Shown: positions 22,901 through 33,555 of the stretch, one piece after another | How positions within the stretch are numbered: the first letter of the stretch is position 1 | Layout: each line of letters starts with the position of its first letter | Source of the DNA: Nephrocerus scutellatus | Lineage: Eukaryota > Arthropoda > Insecta > Diptera > Pipunculidae | Direction: 5' to 3' | NCBI GenBank assembly: GCA_947095585.1 | Contig: OX352762.1 | Span: 94,214,249 to 94,278,248 of the forward strand | Length of the DNA stretch: 64,000 bases | Notes under the pieces: model-generated | What the model was told of the DNA's origin: nothing | Databases searched by the model: none | Seen by the model: the letters and a program-made list of their open reading frames with translations, nothing else | Translations under genes and position numbers: made by a program

Positions 22901-25900
22901 GCGCGGAAGTTCTACCAAAGAGTCCGCGGCATGACGCAATATACACCGCAATGCACATACTGCAAGGACAAAGAGGGTAATCTGATCGCCGATCTCAAAG
23001 CCATCTTAGAGCGATGGGAAGAGCACTTTCATGAGTTGCTTAATGACCAGCTAACTGAGGAATTGGATGCTCTACCAATGACAGAAGACCACACTATGCT
23101 GCCGCCACCAAGGATAGACGAAGTTAGCAAAGCGATAAATAGGTTAAAAAATATTAAGACTCCGGGATCTGGTGGTATACACCAAGCAATTCATGAACTA
23201 ATAGTGCAAGTGCATATGGGAGGAAGAAGCGATTCCAGAAGACGGACGAAGAGGCATCCTGTGCCCCATACATAAGAATGGAGATAACACAACCTGCAGC
23301 AATTATCGTGGTATAACGTTGTCGAGTACCACGTATAAGATTTTCTCCTCTATCCTTCAGGACAGGATACGCTAAAGGGATCATTGGTCCATACCAGAGT
23401 GGCTTCATCCCAGGCAAATCAACAACTGATCAGATTTACACCTTTAGGAAGTTGATGGAAAAATGTCTAGAGTTTCAAAACTCACTTCATCATCTTTTTA
23501 TAGACTTTAAAGCCGCCTATGATAGCATAGCTAGAGTAGAACTTTATAAAGCCATGAGATATTTCGGCATCCCAAATCAACTGACAAGACTATGTAGGTT
23601 GACAATGACCAATGTTATAAGGCAAGTAAAAATATCCGGATCACTATCAAGCCCATTTAACATTCAACGGGCTCCGACAAGGGGATGGACTGGCCTGCGT
23701 CCTCTTCAACCAGGCGTTGGCAAAAGTGATCCGAGGCTCTGACGTTACGGCGAGAGAAACAATCCTATATAAGTCCATTCAGATACTGGCTTACGCAGAC
23801 GATATTGACATCGTTGGTAGAAACCGAAGAGCTGTACAGGAAGCTTGCATCTAGATTAACCAGGTAGCACGAAATCTGGGGCTGCACATAAATGAGAGTA
23901 AAACAAAGTACATGGTGGCCACGCCTGCGAGTAGAAGATCCAACTTTGGTCCATTAATTCAAATAGTGGAGCGCGAAGTAGTGCAATCGTTTAACTATCT
24001 CGGGTCAACTGTAGCAGCCGATAACAGCATGGAACCAGAAATACGCGCACGGTTGCTTAAAGCCAACAAAGCCTACTATAGTCTGTCAAGACTCTTCAAA
24101 TCCAGGATTTTAACCATAACATATGGATCCGAGACTTGGGTGCTTAGCAAAAAGCATTCTAACCTCTTAGCCGCGTTCGAGAGAAAAGTCTTACGGAGAA
24201 TTGTTGGCCCCGTATGTGAGGCAGGACTATTCCGGATACTCTATAATGATGAGATCTACGAGTGTTACCACGATGTCAAAATCGTGAAGAAAATTAAGCT
24301 CGGTAGGCTCCGGTGGGCAGGACACCTAGCTCGCATGAGCGAAGAGGATCTTGCTCGGAAAGTCCTTTGCGGTAGGATTTATGGAACGCGACAGCGAGGC
24401 CGGCCAAGCCTACACAGGAAGGATGGCGCAGACCAGGACGCTAAGAGTTTAGGGATGCCAAATTGGATGACATCAGCTTGAAATCGGGACGGGCGGAGAC
24501 ATTTTTTGCGGGAGGCCAGGACCGTACACCGGTTCTTGAGCAAAATATGATGATGATGAATGTGCCGAAGGCACTTTTCTGAGAGTCGAGAATTTTTTTT
24601 TATATTTCACTTAGCCTTAAACTTCGCGTAGATATTTAGTAAAATTTATATTATACAAAATAACATTTAATGATGAAAAGCCGTGCTTACCTTTCTCCAA
24701 TATCCAAAGTGGAACTATCGGGAACAATAACACTAACAGTGTTTTGACCCCCGATGATTTTACTTTCGCAATGGATCTAGTAATGAAATATTTAAATAAT
24801 GTAAGAATATTAATAATATTAATTTGCATAAGCTAACTTAAGTACTCGAGTTGAAAATGGTGTCTTACCGGAGAATTATCGATGAGAATTTCATTAATGT
24901 TTTCCTCCTTGTAGACGAAAATTGCATCACACATGTAGTCGTTTTTGCTCAGGTTAAGAATCCATGTCAAAATAAGCCCATAATCGGCGGAGTAGTGCAA
25001 CTCTCGGAGAATTACCTGCGATTAAATACAAAACAACAATTTTATAAGATTGTTTTTGCTTATTACGAACCCTTTAAAAACTGTACTACCCACCTCCTCA
25101 GACAAATCTTTAATATGTGATGAGTCATTTTGTCGTGAAATCGCATCTAGGTGTTCAATAATATTCGCGTTGTCCTTTTCTATATTGTCCATGTCACAGT
25201 TGAGTGACTCTAGAGGAACCTGTATAAGTGGAGCTCCCTCCAGACGCGGAGGCGTAACACAAGTTGGGCTTATTAAATCGGAGGATTCTATTTTCGACTC
25301 TTGCAGCCATTCAGCAAAAGATCTTATGGTACAATCACATGATAAGGGATTCTCTTGTAGTGACATACTCTTAAGTTCCTTTGCACCATCTAGGGCATTT
25401 TTGGCAACAATAGAAATGTCGTTTCCAGACAAACGTAATTCACGAAGCGATGGCAGCGGCACTATCAGGTCGGATGTTAGAGCCCTACGAAAGAAAACGA
25501 AACTTTTTATAGAACTTTTGGTGATGTAATTATCACAAAATAATACCTTAGAAAATTATGCGTTAAATCCAAAGTTGTCAGTCTTGTCAAATGTTGCAGT
25601 GAAGCACTAGATATGGCGACAATCCCGTTATAGCTAAGATCCAAAATTTCCAACAAGCCCAGGCCATAGAAAGCGTGATCCTGCAGTACATCGATCTGAT
25701 TGTGTTGCAATGAGAGTCTTGTTAGTCGCGAGAAATTTTGCAGAGCTTTATTTTGAATGCTTTTAATGAGATTCTTGTCGAGACTTAAAGACTCAAGATT
25801 ACGCAGCGCCGGCAGTGTTGCCGTTGTCAGAGGACCACTCAGACCATTCTCTGTCAAGTCCAAATGGCTACATTGAGTATGGATATAAAAGCAAAGTTAT

Positions 25901-28900
25901 TTACTTTCCCTTTCCTTTTTATTCGGAATATTCAGAATTTTACCGTAAATTAAAACACTGGCTGAGTGACTTTAAACTTGATGGATAATCTCCCAGTCGA
26001 TTACCACCCAATTTGAGCACTTCCAATCTTCGCAAACTTGTAAAGGAACGCAGTGATATACTTGATATCTGGTTATTGCTTAACTCCAGGTATACGAGAT
26101 TTACTAAACTGGCAAAATCTACCGTTCCTATAGCTTTGATCTTATTGTTCGACAAATCGAGGCGCTCAAGAGCGGTAAGTGAAGTTATTGAGTTCCACGG
26201 CACACTTAGCAGACAATTACTCGGAAGACCTGTTTTGGGTTAGAAGAAATTAAAATATTAAATAAGGTATATAGATAAATTTGGATATGCGAAAGTACAA
26301 TTATAAAATATTTAAGTAAATAGAGATCGACCGCACCATTCAAATGTCCTCAATAGAATCGCCTCGAGTGATTGCGCTCAATCGCCGGATTTCGCATAAA
26401 TCAGCCGATATGTCGGCCTTTTCGCGGCCAATTCTGAGGATATCTAAAGTTTCTGATTTATTGGCACAGACCAATGATAATAAATACTTATGTATATTAT
26501 ATTATCTTTGCATCGACCGTATAATTGACATAAGAAAAAAGTCGAGACGTTTCAATCCCACAAACCTGGCCGCGAATTGATTGGTTCACGTCTAGAGTTA
26601 ATACGGTCACCAATCTTCAACTTAAAACATCTAATCGTGGTTGGGGTTTGCGGTGTATTAACGACGTGCCCAAAGGAAGCTTTATTTGCGTATACGCAGG
26701 TCATTTATTGACTGAAGCAAAAGCCAACGAGGTAAATAATAAGCGAAGACAACAATTTATGAATCGAAGGAGACATTTTAAACCGAAATTATCTTTCAGG
26801 GTGGTCTCGATGCTGGCGACGAATATTTTGCCGAACTGGATTACATTGAAGTCGTCGAGCAGATGAAGAATGGCTACGAATCTGATGTAGCTTTCTCAGG
26901 CGACCAAGACGATGATGAGGTTTACATTGAAACTTTAAGTTTTTAGCTGAACTTTCCGTATTTTCTTATTGATCCTTTTATTACCAGGAGATCTACGCTC
27001 CTGAAAATGACGACGACGAGGAATACAATGGAGGGCATCTTTCGTCTTGGAATAAATCTTTCAACACACGTTTGAGGGCACGAAAGTTCAAGGGTTCAAC
27101 AGATACCGCTGAAGATGACTCACAGGAACGACAAGTTATCAATTTTCAGCCAAGAGCTGATATGGAAGAAGAGAATTCTGGTCGACAAAAGTAAGAAAAA
27201 TTCATCAAGAAATATGTATCAGGGAACTGGAATTGTCAACTTTTTTTTTAGATCAGTACGAAAATACTTTGGGAAAGGTGAAGCATGTTATGTAATGGAC
27301 GCAAAAGTCACTGGAAATCTTGGACGATATTTCAATGCTAGTTACATTATATTTGAGTCTACAACCGGTGTTCGGTCCTTGCCTCACATCACATCTGCTC
27401 TTATTTTACTATCTGTGTTATCTTTTTGCCTTCCGTCCATTTCATTGCAGCACTCATGTTCATAACACAATGAGCCAGAAATGTTCATATCACTTATTTT
27501 TGTTCTTAGGACATAGTGATGTTATAGAATTGGAGACACAATTCCTCGAAATTCAACACAAACTGGTCACAGAGATGCCCAATTCCTGACATCGATACGG
27601 AATCGATAAATTTGGGACCTCATCTAAACTAGCGGCTGCAGCCGCAAAATTCACGGCACTTCTTGCGTTTAAATACGTTACAAATACGAAACGATTACCA
27701 AAATTGGAAAGCTGTAAAGTCGCAATTGAACACGAACTTTGATATGAAATTGAAAAACCGTTAACATAACTAATGTAAAATGATATTAATAGAAAAACTC
27801 TGTTGAATTCCAGAACAAAAAACAACTGCGACAAAGGTATAAAATAGTATATGTATTATAAAAAGTTTGGAAAAGTCATATCTACTGAACGAAATATGTT
27901 TATGAAGTGAACGAAGGTGATAATATCGCGATTCACCGCATAAACGCCAGTGTTCCTCAAGGCTCTAAACGTGTCCGACACGCTTTCTGATTTTCATTAA
28001 TGATCTCCTAACAAGGTGGGGAGTACATAATAGAGTTGAATTTAACGCTTCCAAAGCTCAGTGCTGTCTTCTGTCGTCCAGGCGTCCAGGTGCCCCAAAT
28101 TTTAATAGAAAGTATTGTGGGAAATACACATGTGTGCAAAGTTTGAATAAAATCGGGCTTTAGGAAGTGTGTTAAAAATTGATCACAAGATCCGCCCACC
28201 AGCCAGCCACGGGCACGCGAAGTTAATATAGAGAATTTAAAAACTCGCAATTCTCAGTATGTGCGTCAACAACAAGCTTCGTTGGAAAGACCAAATATTT
28301 GCCATCGCCAAGAATGCTGTTAAATGTTGAGGTTTCCTAAAACGGTGCAAGATCTTCCTTCAGATCTGGCTATACTATTTAGAAGGCATATATTCGCCCT
28401 AAACTTGAATTCAACTGTATTGTCTGGGCAGGTGCCCCAAATACCACCTTGCATCTACTAGACAGAATTAAGAACCACGCGATAAAACTTATTGGTGACG
28501 TAAATACCGCGAAAACAATCGAATCGCTTGAACATCGTAGGCATTTTTCCTGTTTGTCACTGTTTTATCGCTTTTTCCACAAGCGGTGTTCAAAAGAAAT
28601 ATCTAGATGCATCCCGCCCATTTTTGGGCCCATCCGTAATACCCGTGCCTCAACTTCAGCCCACAGGCCTATCTTCGGACATAGCATAGTTATCTCATCT
28701 TTTTCTCTTCCTATAACATCCTAACGCCCACGTTGTGCTAAGCATTATAAGGGTGCAAATCCCTTTAGCGTGTGTACATTAAAAAAAAAACAAATTCAAG
28801 TAAAAAAACCTTTCCAGTGAGATGTTTTAATTTCAGATATTAACTGATATCAGAAGGATAAGAGGAATACGGCTGCCGCTTAACACGTTTATATTCCCGC

Positions 28901-31900
28901 CTTGTTTTTTTAATCAAACTCCAAAACAGGGAAATTTAACAATATTAAATGTTTTTACAATAACTTTTCTGTCTGTCTGTGCTTTTGTCTTTCTGTCTTT
29001 CTGTCTTTCTGTCACGCTATTTTCTGGGTATTTTTGTTTTGAGAGGGTATTTAGAGGAGTTTGAGGTCTTGGTAGGTTTTGACAGAGTCTTGAGTGGGGT
29101 CTTGAGGGGGTCATGATCGAGTTTTAAGGGGTCTTAAGGTGGTCTTGAGAGGGTTTTGAGAGGGTCATTAGTGGGTTGAGAAGGTGTTTAGGTGGTCTTG
29201 AGGTGGCCTTTAGGCGGTCTAGGGGGTATTGAGGGTGTTTTGAGAGGGTCTTTAGTGGGGTCTTGAGTTGGTCTTGAGCGGATTTTGAGGGAGTCTTAAG
29301 AGGCCACTTAGGTGGTCTTGGGAGAGGGGTCTTGAGGGATTCTTATGTTTTGAGTGCGTTCTTGAAGGGGTATTGAGGGGGTCTTAAAGGGTTTTGAGGG
29401 AATTTTAGGGGTATTTATGAGGGGTTTTGAGTAGGTCTTGAAGAAGTCTTGATATGGCCTTGGGGGGATCTTGAGGTGGCCTTAAGCGGGTCTTTGAAGG
29501 GTCTTAAGTGGCCTAAAGGGAGTATTGAGTATTGGAGTCTTGAGGGGAGTTTGAGGGGTTCTTACAGGAGACTTTTTTAATATTGTTCTAAGCTACAAGT
29601 GCCTTACGTGGTTCTTTTTATTTTTTAAGCCTTAAATATTCCAGATTTCCATTAACAACATTTCAGATATTTTTTTTATTTAATTTTACAGTTCTAGTTG
29701 CTTCAGATCTACCATTTATTTTATTTATTTATTATTTATTATTATTATTATTATTATTTTAAAATGAGTATTGTGTGTAGCAGTTTGATCTGAAACAAAA
29801 TGCAAGCTCGCGTTGAATATTTTTTTTTTGCGATTTGTTGTTGTTTTTTTTTCTGATTTGACAGTGTTCATCCAGTTCTGAGGTATGTTTAAAGTTTCAA
29901 GTTTCTAGCTCAATGGAAAGTTAGTTTAAAATCAATTACAAGATTCCACCCGCATAGACAGACATACACGAAAGCGAGCTAATAAAAACGTTTTAAAATA
30001 CAAATGTCAAATTTTTGCCTAAAATAATTATAACAGAACTCCGAAAACTTTGAAGCTAGCGACTTTTTTGAAACAGAAGACATTTATAGAACTTACCCCT
30101 GTAAATGTGTCAAATTTTCTTTCGACTTCGAAGTTCGAATTTTTAACTGTAATAGCGGTTAAACTTGTAAGAGGCGGACATGAGGGAATAAAAAAAGAAA
30201 AACCCGAAACAAGAAATCTTTATCAAAAGCCAGCATTTGTTGCTCCAGACGACTTGGTCGAACCTCGAAATATCTCAGAGAATCGTCAATGAATCTTCTG
30301 AAAAGAGATTTTCCCTTTTGGAATTTGCAACATTTTTGAGTCTTAATAGGTTTGGGAAGCTGAATTTTGATAAGCCTATCGGCTCGATAGTTGTGAATGT
30401 TTGTTTTCGTTAATTAAGCCTGGTACTATAGACAAATCCCTGTCAAGTTGTTGGCCTTCAAGAAAAACGTCAATTACTTCCTGAAGGACCGAATTGTTCA
30501 ATAGAGGCTCCAAGAATTTTGAAGGCTGACTTACGTCGTTATTTGTAATATTTCTTGGCCAAGGTTTTTTTTTATAATTCGCGCACGCTTAAAGGGGTTC
30601 GCACCCTTATACTGCTCGGTTATATATGCTTGGCACAGCGTGGGCGTTAAGAAAAAGGAGGAGAAAAGAGGAGCTTGTGTTTTGAATGTCTGTGATCATA
30701 GTGAAGTAGGAAGACAGAGCTTAGCAGAGCATTCCACATACGTGTTGTACGGCTGAAGAACGAATCCCTGAACTTAACTGATGGTCTTGAGGGTAAGCTG
30801 ATGAGCATTTAGAGCGCCAAGAAGTGAGGTTCAAGCAAATCTATTGATTTCGCTATATTTGCGTAACCGATAAGTTTTATCGCGCGGTTTTGTATTCTAT
30901 CTAGCTGATGCAAAGTGCTTTTAGGCGCACCAGACCAGATATGGCAATTGTACTCAAGTTAAGGGCCAATAAAAGCCTTGTATATAGTAACCAGATAAGA
31001 GGGAGTAAAATATTTCTTGCACCGGGCTAAAAAACCTAAACATTTCGCGGCATTTTTGGCGACGGTAAGTATGTGGTCATTCCAACAAAGCTTGTCGTTA
31101 ACGCACATCCCGAGAATTGCGAGATTTTCAGTTTCCTCGATGCAAGTGGCATTCATGTATAATGGCATTGGATTTAGGATTCGCTTAGACAACAGGAGAC
31201 AGCATTGGGTTTTGGAAGCGTTAAATTCTACTTGATTAATTTCTCCCAATCTTTCTTTCTTCTAATCCAATGAAGCAGTTTTTCATCGACTCCATAAGCA
31301 CGCATTTTAGACAAAAGAGCTTGATACCAAACTCTGTCAAATGCCTTAGAAATATCGAGTGCAACAGCTTTGCTTTCTCTAAATTGATGCAAAGACCGGT
31401 TCCACTGTTCGGTGAGATATACCACCAAATCACCAGTTGCCCACAAAATCCGTACTGCCGGTCACTAAGGATTTCGTTGGTTTCAAGATATTTCTTGAGC
31501 TGAAAATTGATCAGCGTTTCCATGTGCTTGGAAAGAATGGATGTAAGTGCTATGGGTCGGTACGAAGAAGAAGACGACTGCTCGCCTTTTTTGGGTATGG
31601 GCTGGACAAAGGCGGTTTTCCAACTTCTCGGGAAGAGTCCAGAAGAATAGGATAGATGGAATAGCAATGGTAATGCCAGCTTCGAAGAACACCTCTTCAG
31701 AACTAATGGGGAAATACCATCTGGCCCAGCGGATTTGTGAATGTTGAGATCGTTTAAGCAACTGTAGCAACTGCACGAGTACGAATGAGTATCTGTTCCA
31801 TAGAGTGTTCAATACTTTGAGGTGCAGGAGGCAGTAATGCACAATTTGTAGATTTCTCTAACCATGATCCATTGATTAAAGCTTTTGGACTCGCGTCGTA

Positions 31901-33001
31901 TTAGTTTCGTGATGGTACTTTTTTCAATGAATGTGAGAGAATTCTGAGAAAATAAATTAAAACTGGCTACAAACGTGAGGAATGTGATATATTGTAAATT
32001 ACATACATTCCTTCGAATTTTAAATTTTAATAAAGAACTTTGCCTACGTTCTTCAGGGAGTTCTCCCTTGGCAATAAGTTTAAATAAAAAATAATTCGCT
32101 GTATAAAAGTGGTTACAATTCAATACATTCGATTTGAATTTAAATTTTCTTACGATTAATTTAAAACAATAACACTGAATTTACCCAATGCCTGTAGAGG
32201 TGTCTTAAGTCCAAGAAACGCAGACTTATGTACCCGTTTTATTTCTCCGGAGGAAATAACTAAACCATGAAGTGAGATATTTGCGAAAATCTTTGCATCA
32301 CTTAGAAATGTCACATTTCGCAGTGAACAGTCGAGAAGTGAAATCGAATATGGTGATGTACGAAGACTTTGTGCCAAGACCTGTGGTAAAAAAAAAATAA
32401 ATTTAGAAATTATATCGTTTAAAAGTAAAAGTGAACCTACCGATAACCCATGCAAATCACCATTGCATCGCAACGTATGTGGCAAATCACATCCGCATTC
32501 AAGGCTCCGGGAGCTTGTGATATTGGGACACTTCCATTCAATAGTATCCTCGCTGATTGGCAGTGATGAAACAGTTTCGGCTTTTCGTTTCTTTGGTGAA
32601 ATTTTATTGTAGAACTTTGCTGAAGATTTCGTAGGAGATAAGTTGAGTTTAGCAGCTGCTGTCGCTGTCATTGTAGCAGCAACAGGAGTTGATGTTGATA
32701 GTCTTTGTACTTGTGTCCCATTTGTGACTTCACCGAATAGCATGACATTCTGGATAACATTTGGCAATGCCCTTCGCTCTTCATTAGATGGTAATTTATT
32801 TGGCGTAACAACTGTGACTAGGAAAGCGGCGCAAATCAGCAAACTGCAAGTCCTGAAAGAAAGGTCAAAATACAAAATAATAATTGATAATAACAGTACA
32901 GATACCGAGCCATGGAATTTTACATCAATGATAACGATGATAATAAAAGTAAACACCATAATAATGCAATTGACGCGAAGACCGCAACGCAGATGATGCA
33001 T
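19976..33001 (-). CDS. LRR–Fn3-like single-pass membrane protein (8 exons, 843 aa)
   Basis: Exons on the minus strand: 33001-32441, 32380-32185, 26229-25944, 25867-25547, 25484-25094, 25015-24869, 24776-24691, 20519-19976. All introns are GT-AG, every phase agrees, and the total is 2532 nt with the TAA at 19976. Residues 1-65 hold hydrophobic segments (signal or signal-anchor), 158-180 a Cys-rich cap (CPNI...CGCDLPHTLRC), and about 188-500 leucine-rich repeats (LERLDLSNNKIKAIG, LEILDLSYNGIVAIS). About 500-555 is an LRR C-terminal cap (ENPLSCDCTIRSFAEWL). About 585-680 is a fibronectin-III-like region (SADYGLILTWILNL; GESYRFCLVMV), and 777-797 a transmembrane helix (FLPGLGLGIVVTSVFVLIWG) before a 46-residue tail. 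The family acts in cell-surface recognition or adhesion; the exact orthologue is not recognised. A spliced first exon with an acceptor at 32853 is an alternative to the ATG at 33001. Two introns are 4-6 kb and transposon-rich. Confidence 0.9.
20870..21083 (-). repeat. Arm of inverted repeat; RTE 5'-region-like
   Basis: About 185 bp (20875-21058) is the reverse complement of 21955-22145 with roughly 80-85% identity by eye. Anchors are GTTATTCGCCCTA, CTGCTGATGGCTGACC and GGAGGAAAATTACC. The opposite arm runs straight into the RTE element, so both arms may be RTE 5' UTR. Next to it (21062-21083) is a remnant of the repeat-bearing element's right end, GAAGTTAATATAGAATTTAA. It lies in the last intron of the LRR gene. 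Confidence 0.7.
21485..21627 (+). mobile_element. SINE, 5' half only
   Basis: Contains the tRNA-like head: A-box-like GCTCAGTGG, B-box-like GTTCGAGCCCC (one or two changes), then the SINE body ACGGTGTCCCACGTCTCGCG and GTTCCGAGAATAATAACTTGTCA. It stops after that, so the 3' half and the (ATT)n tail are missing. It lies in the last intron of the LRR gene, antisense to it. Confidence 0.82.
21955..24575 (+). mobile_element. RTE-clade LINE, nearly full but inactivated
   Basis: Plus-strand LINE in the last intron of the LRR gene. 21955-22200 is the putative 5' UTR. About 22200-22640 is a badly broken endonuclease (IHKATSVSPDGATRFQIDHV). 22670-23275 is the linker and RT entry (MEWCERTEKLHHECKLATED; IDEVSKAINRLKNIKTPGSG). 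23452-23742 holds HHLFIDFKAAYDSIARVELY. The GDGLACVLFNQALAKVI block follows in another frame, then the intact LAYADDIDIVGRN (about 23788). 23912-24481 is the C-terminus (YGSETWVLSKK; KLGRLRWAGHLARMSEED; RGRPSLHRKDGADQDAKSLG). It ends in an ATGATGATGA tail. Several frameshifts and stops inactivate it. The RTE assignment rests on these motifs and the microsatellite-like tail. Confidence 0.88.
26604..27345 (+). pseudogene. Partial SETDB1/eggless SET domain, intron-retaining
   Basis: Four exon-like blocks with GT-AG borders: about 26604-26731, 26800-26919, 26988-27190, 27252-27345. Joined, they read NRGWGLRCINDVPKGSFICV, YAGHLLTEAKANE, GGLDAGDEYFAELDYIEVVE, an acidic insert (EIYAPENDDDEEYNGG) and EACYVMDAKVTGNLGRYFN. 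This is the split SET domain of a SETDB1-type histone H3K9 methyltransferase (fly eggless). Frames and phases are open. The pre-SET, Tudor and MBD regions and everything after GRYFN are missing. The catalytic NHSC position reads NASY, and then the sequence turns into an RTE 3' tail. Retained introns argue for a DNA-level partial duplication, not a processed copy. It is antisense within the LRR gene intron. Confidence 0.85.
27345..27395 (-). mobile_element. RTE 3' tail fragment
   Basis: On the minus strand it reads GCAAGGACCGAACACCGG, TTGTAGACTCAAATATAAT, the end of the RTE family also seen at 18415, 46541 and 34950. It replaces the rest of the SET exon. Confidence 0.65.
27930..28790 (+). mobile_element. 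Jockey-like LINE fragment (family A2) with nested repeat element
   Basis: The RT motif INASVPQGS (27945) leads through a deletion of the FADD region to RVEFNASKAQCCLLS. A repeat-bearing element follows at 28082-28240, then the thumb region (MCVNNKLRWKDQIFAIAKNA) and C-terminus (LNCIVWAGAPN; LLDRIKNHAIKLIGD; HRRHFSCLSLFYRFFH). It ends in the A2 3' UTR CTAACGCCCACG...TAAGGGTGCAAATCCC and a poly-A run at 28778-28788. Stops and deletions make it inactive. Confidence 0.85.
28082..28240 (+). mobile_element. Repeat-bearing element, right end, inside LINE
   Basis: CCAAATTTTAATAGAAAGTA, ACACATGTGTGCAAAGTTTG, TTTAGGAAGTGTGTTAAAAA, GGGCACGCGAAGTTAATAT, ending at TAGAGAATTTA (28229-28239). LINE sequence resumes at CTCGCAATTCTCAG, so the element, or a deletion around it, interrupts the LINE. 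Confidence 0.8.
28965..29570. repeat. Minisatellite, ~11-12-bp unit (GGGTCTTGAGG)
   Basis: A TCTGTCTT microsatellite (28972-29012) is followed by about 530 bp of degenerate units such as GGTCTTGAGGGGG, GTTTTGAGAGGG and GTCTTAAGGTGG. The strand is purine/G-rich and low in C. No coding potential. Units of the complementary sequence occur at 44035-44225 and 51645-51725. Confidence 0.9.
30425..30570 (+). mobile_element. Jockey-like LINE 3' fragment (family A1)
   Basis: Matches 13990-14145 of the split LINE: GTCAATTACTTCCTGAAGGA (end of ORF2), and TTTGTAATATTTCTTGGCCA in the 3' UTR. It abuts the oppositely oriented A2 copy at about 30575. Confidence 0.65.
30575..31845 (-). mobile_element. Jockey-like LINE (family A2), RT-deleted
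   Basis: The minus strand holds, in 5'-3' order, RT entry sequence SSGLFPRSWKTAFVQPIPKK (31640), SYRPIALTSILSKHMETLIN, SDRQYGF, and KAVALDISKAFDRVWYQALL with MRAYGVDEKLLHWI. A deletion then jumps to VEFNASKTQCCLLLSKR, LAILGMCVNDKLCWNDHIL and the C-terminus, and the A2 3' UTR ends at the poly-T run near 30570. The deletion removes the FADD catalytic segment. Frames are broken in at least two places. Confidence 0.87.
31840..32095 (+). mobile_element. Solo LINE A1 3' tail
   Basis: About 80% identical by eye to 14148-14420: TTTGGACTCGCGTCGT, GAGAATTCTGAGAAAATAAA, CTGGCTACAAACGTGAGGAA, TTTTAATAAAG, then TTGGCAAT and an AT-rich end. It is a 5'-truncated insertion with no coding part, in the LRR gene intron. 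Confidence 0.7.
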
Positions 33002-33079
33002 TTTTTGGGTCAAGTGATGCACAATCACATCTCAATTTCATGCATGGAACGCATCAAACAATTTGCCAATTAAGTATTA

Positions 33080-33550
33080 AGCTTTAGCTAGGGAAAGATT
33101 TATGTCTAGTTTAAGTGGAATCAGTGCGTAAGTACATTTATTCATCAAACCGCTGTCTGTCTTGAGTTTTACTATGTGATGGTACAAGTTTACGTGGGAA
33201 TGTTTATCATATCAAAGGCTGTTTTGAAATGTAGGTGATTATGGTTGACGTAATATTTTTCTCTTTAATCTGATTACTGCTTAGTAGAAATATCTTAAGC
33301 GGGCAAAATAAATCTCTCCAGAGATAATTAAACGTGAATATACTCATATTTTATTTTTAAATTATCGATTAGAAAAAGGAAATCTGTGTCGGAGAAGTCA
33401 TTTCCCAACGAACATAATTATTCGTCTGTCGCGTTCCTCTGTCTGTATCATTTTTTGTATGTCCATTTATTTGTCAATTTTTTTTCTTTTGATTCTATAA
33501 ACTTATATTTTATAAATCTACTAGTTGAGTGCCCGGCGTTGCCTGGTCGG
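33080..33550. other. No gene recognised; possible Helitron end
   Basis: Sequence upstream of the LRR start codon; a promoter is likely somewhere here but no convincing TATA/Inr pair stands out. At 33521-33546, CTAGTTGAGTGCCCGGCGTTGCC resembles the CTAG end of the Helitron-like family and could be a remnant. Confidence 0.3.
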
Positions 33551-33555
33551 AAAAA

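Larger units (their letters stand above)
26230..32184. other. Large LRR-gene intron filled with other sequence
   Basis: This is the 5.95-kb intron between exons 2 and 3 by transcript order (phase 1 on both sides: G|GT completes the Gly of LQALGLPSN). It contains the SETDB1-like fragment (26604-27345), an RTE 3' tail, two LINE A2 copies, a repeat-bearing element, the GGGTCTTGAGG minisatellite and AT-rich spacers. About 29580-30420 holds no recognisable feature beyond poly(T) and ATT runs. Confidence 0.75.

Noticed and set aside
20519..24869. Direct splice of the 147-bp exon to the last exon
   Set aside because: The phases disagree (0 to 2). Inserting the 86-bp exon at 24691-24776 fixes the phase and completes the Fn3-like strand order.
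26344..26480. Extra LRR-gene exon on the minus strand (TLDILRIGREKADISADLCE)
   Set aside because: It lacks LRR spacing and ends in a stop, and exon 32380-32185 joins exon 26229-25944 perfectly in phase (LQALGLPSN).
33521..33550. Second end of a Helitron-like element
   Set aside because: Only CTAG and a GC-rich dozen bases match; no partner end or A/T context could be shown.
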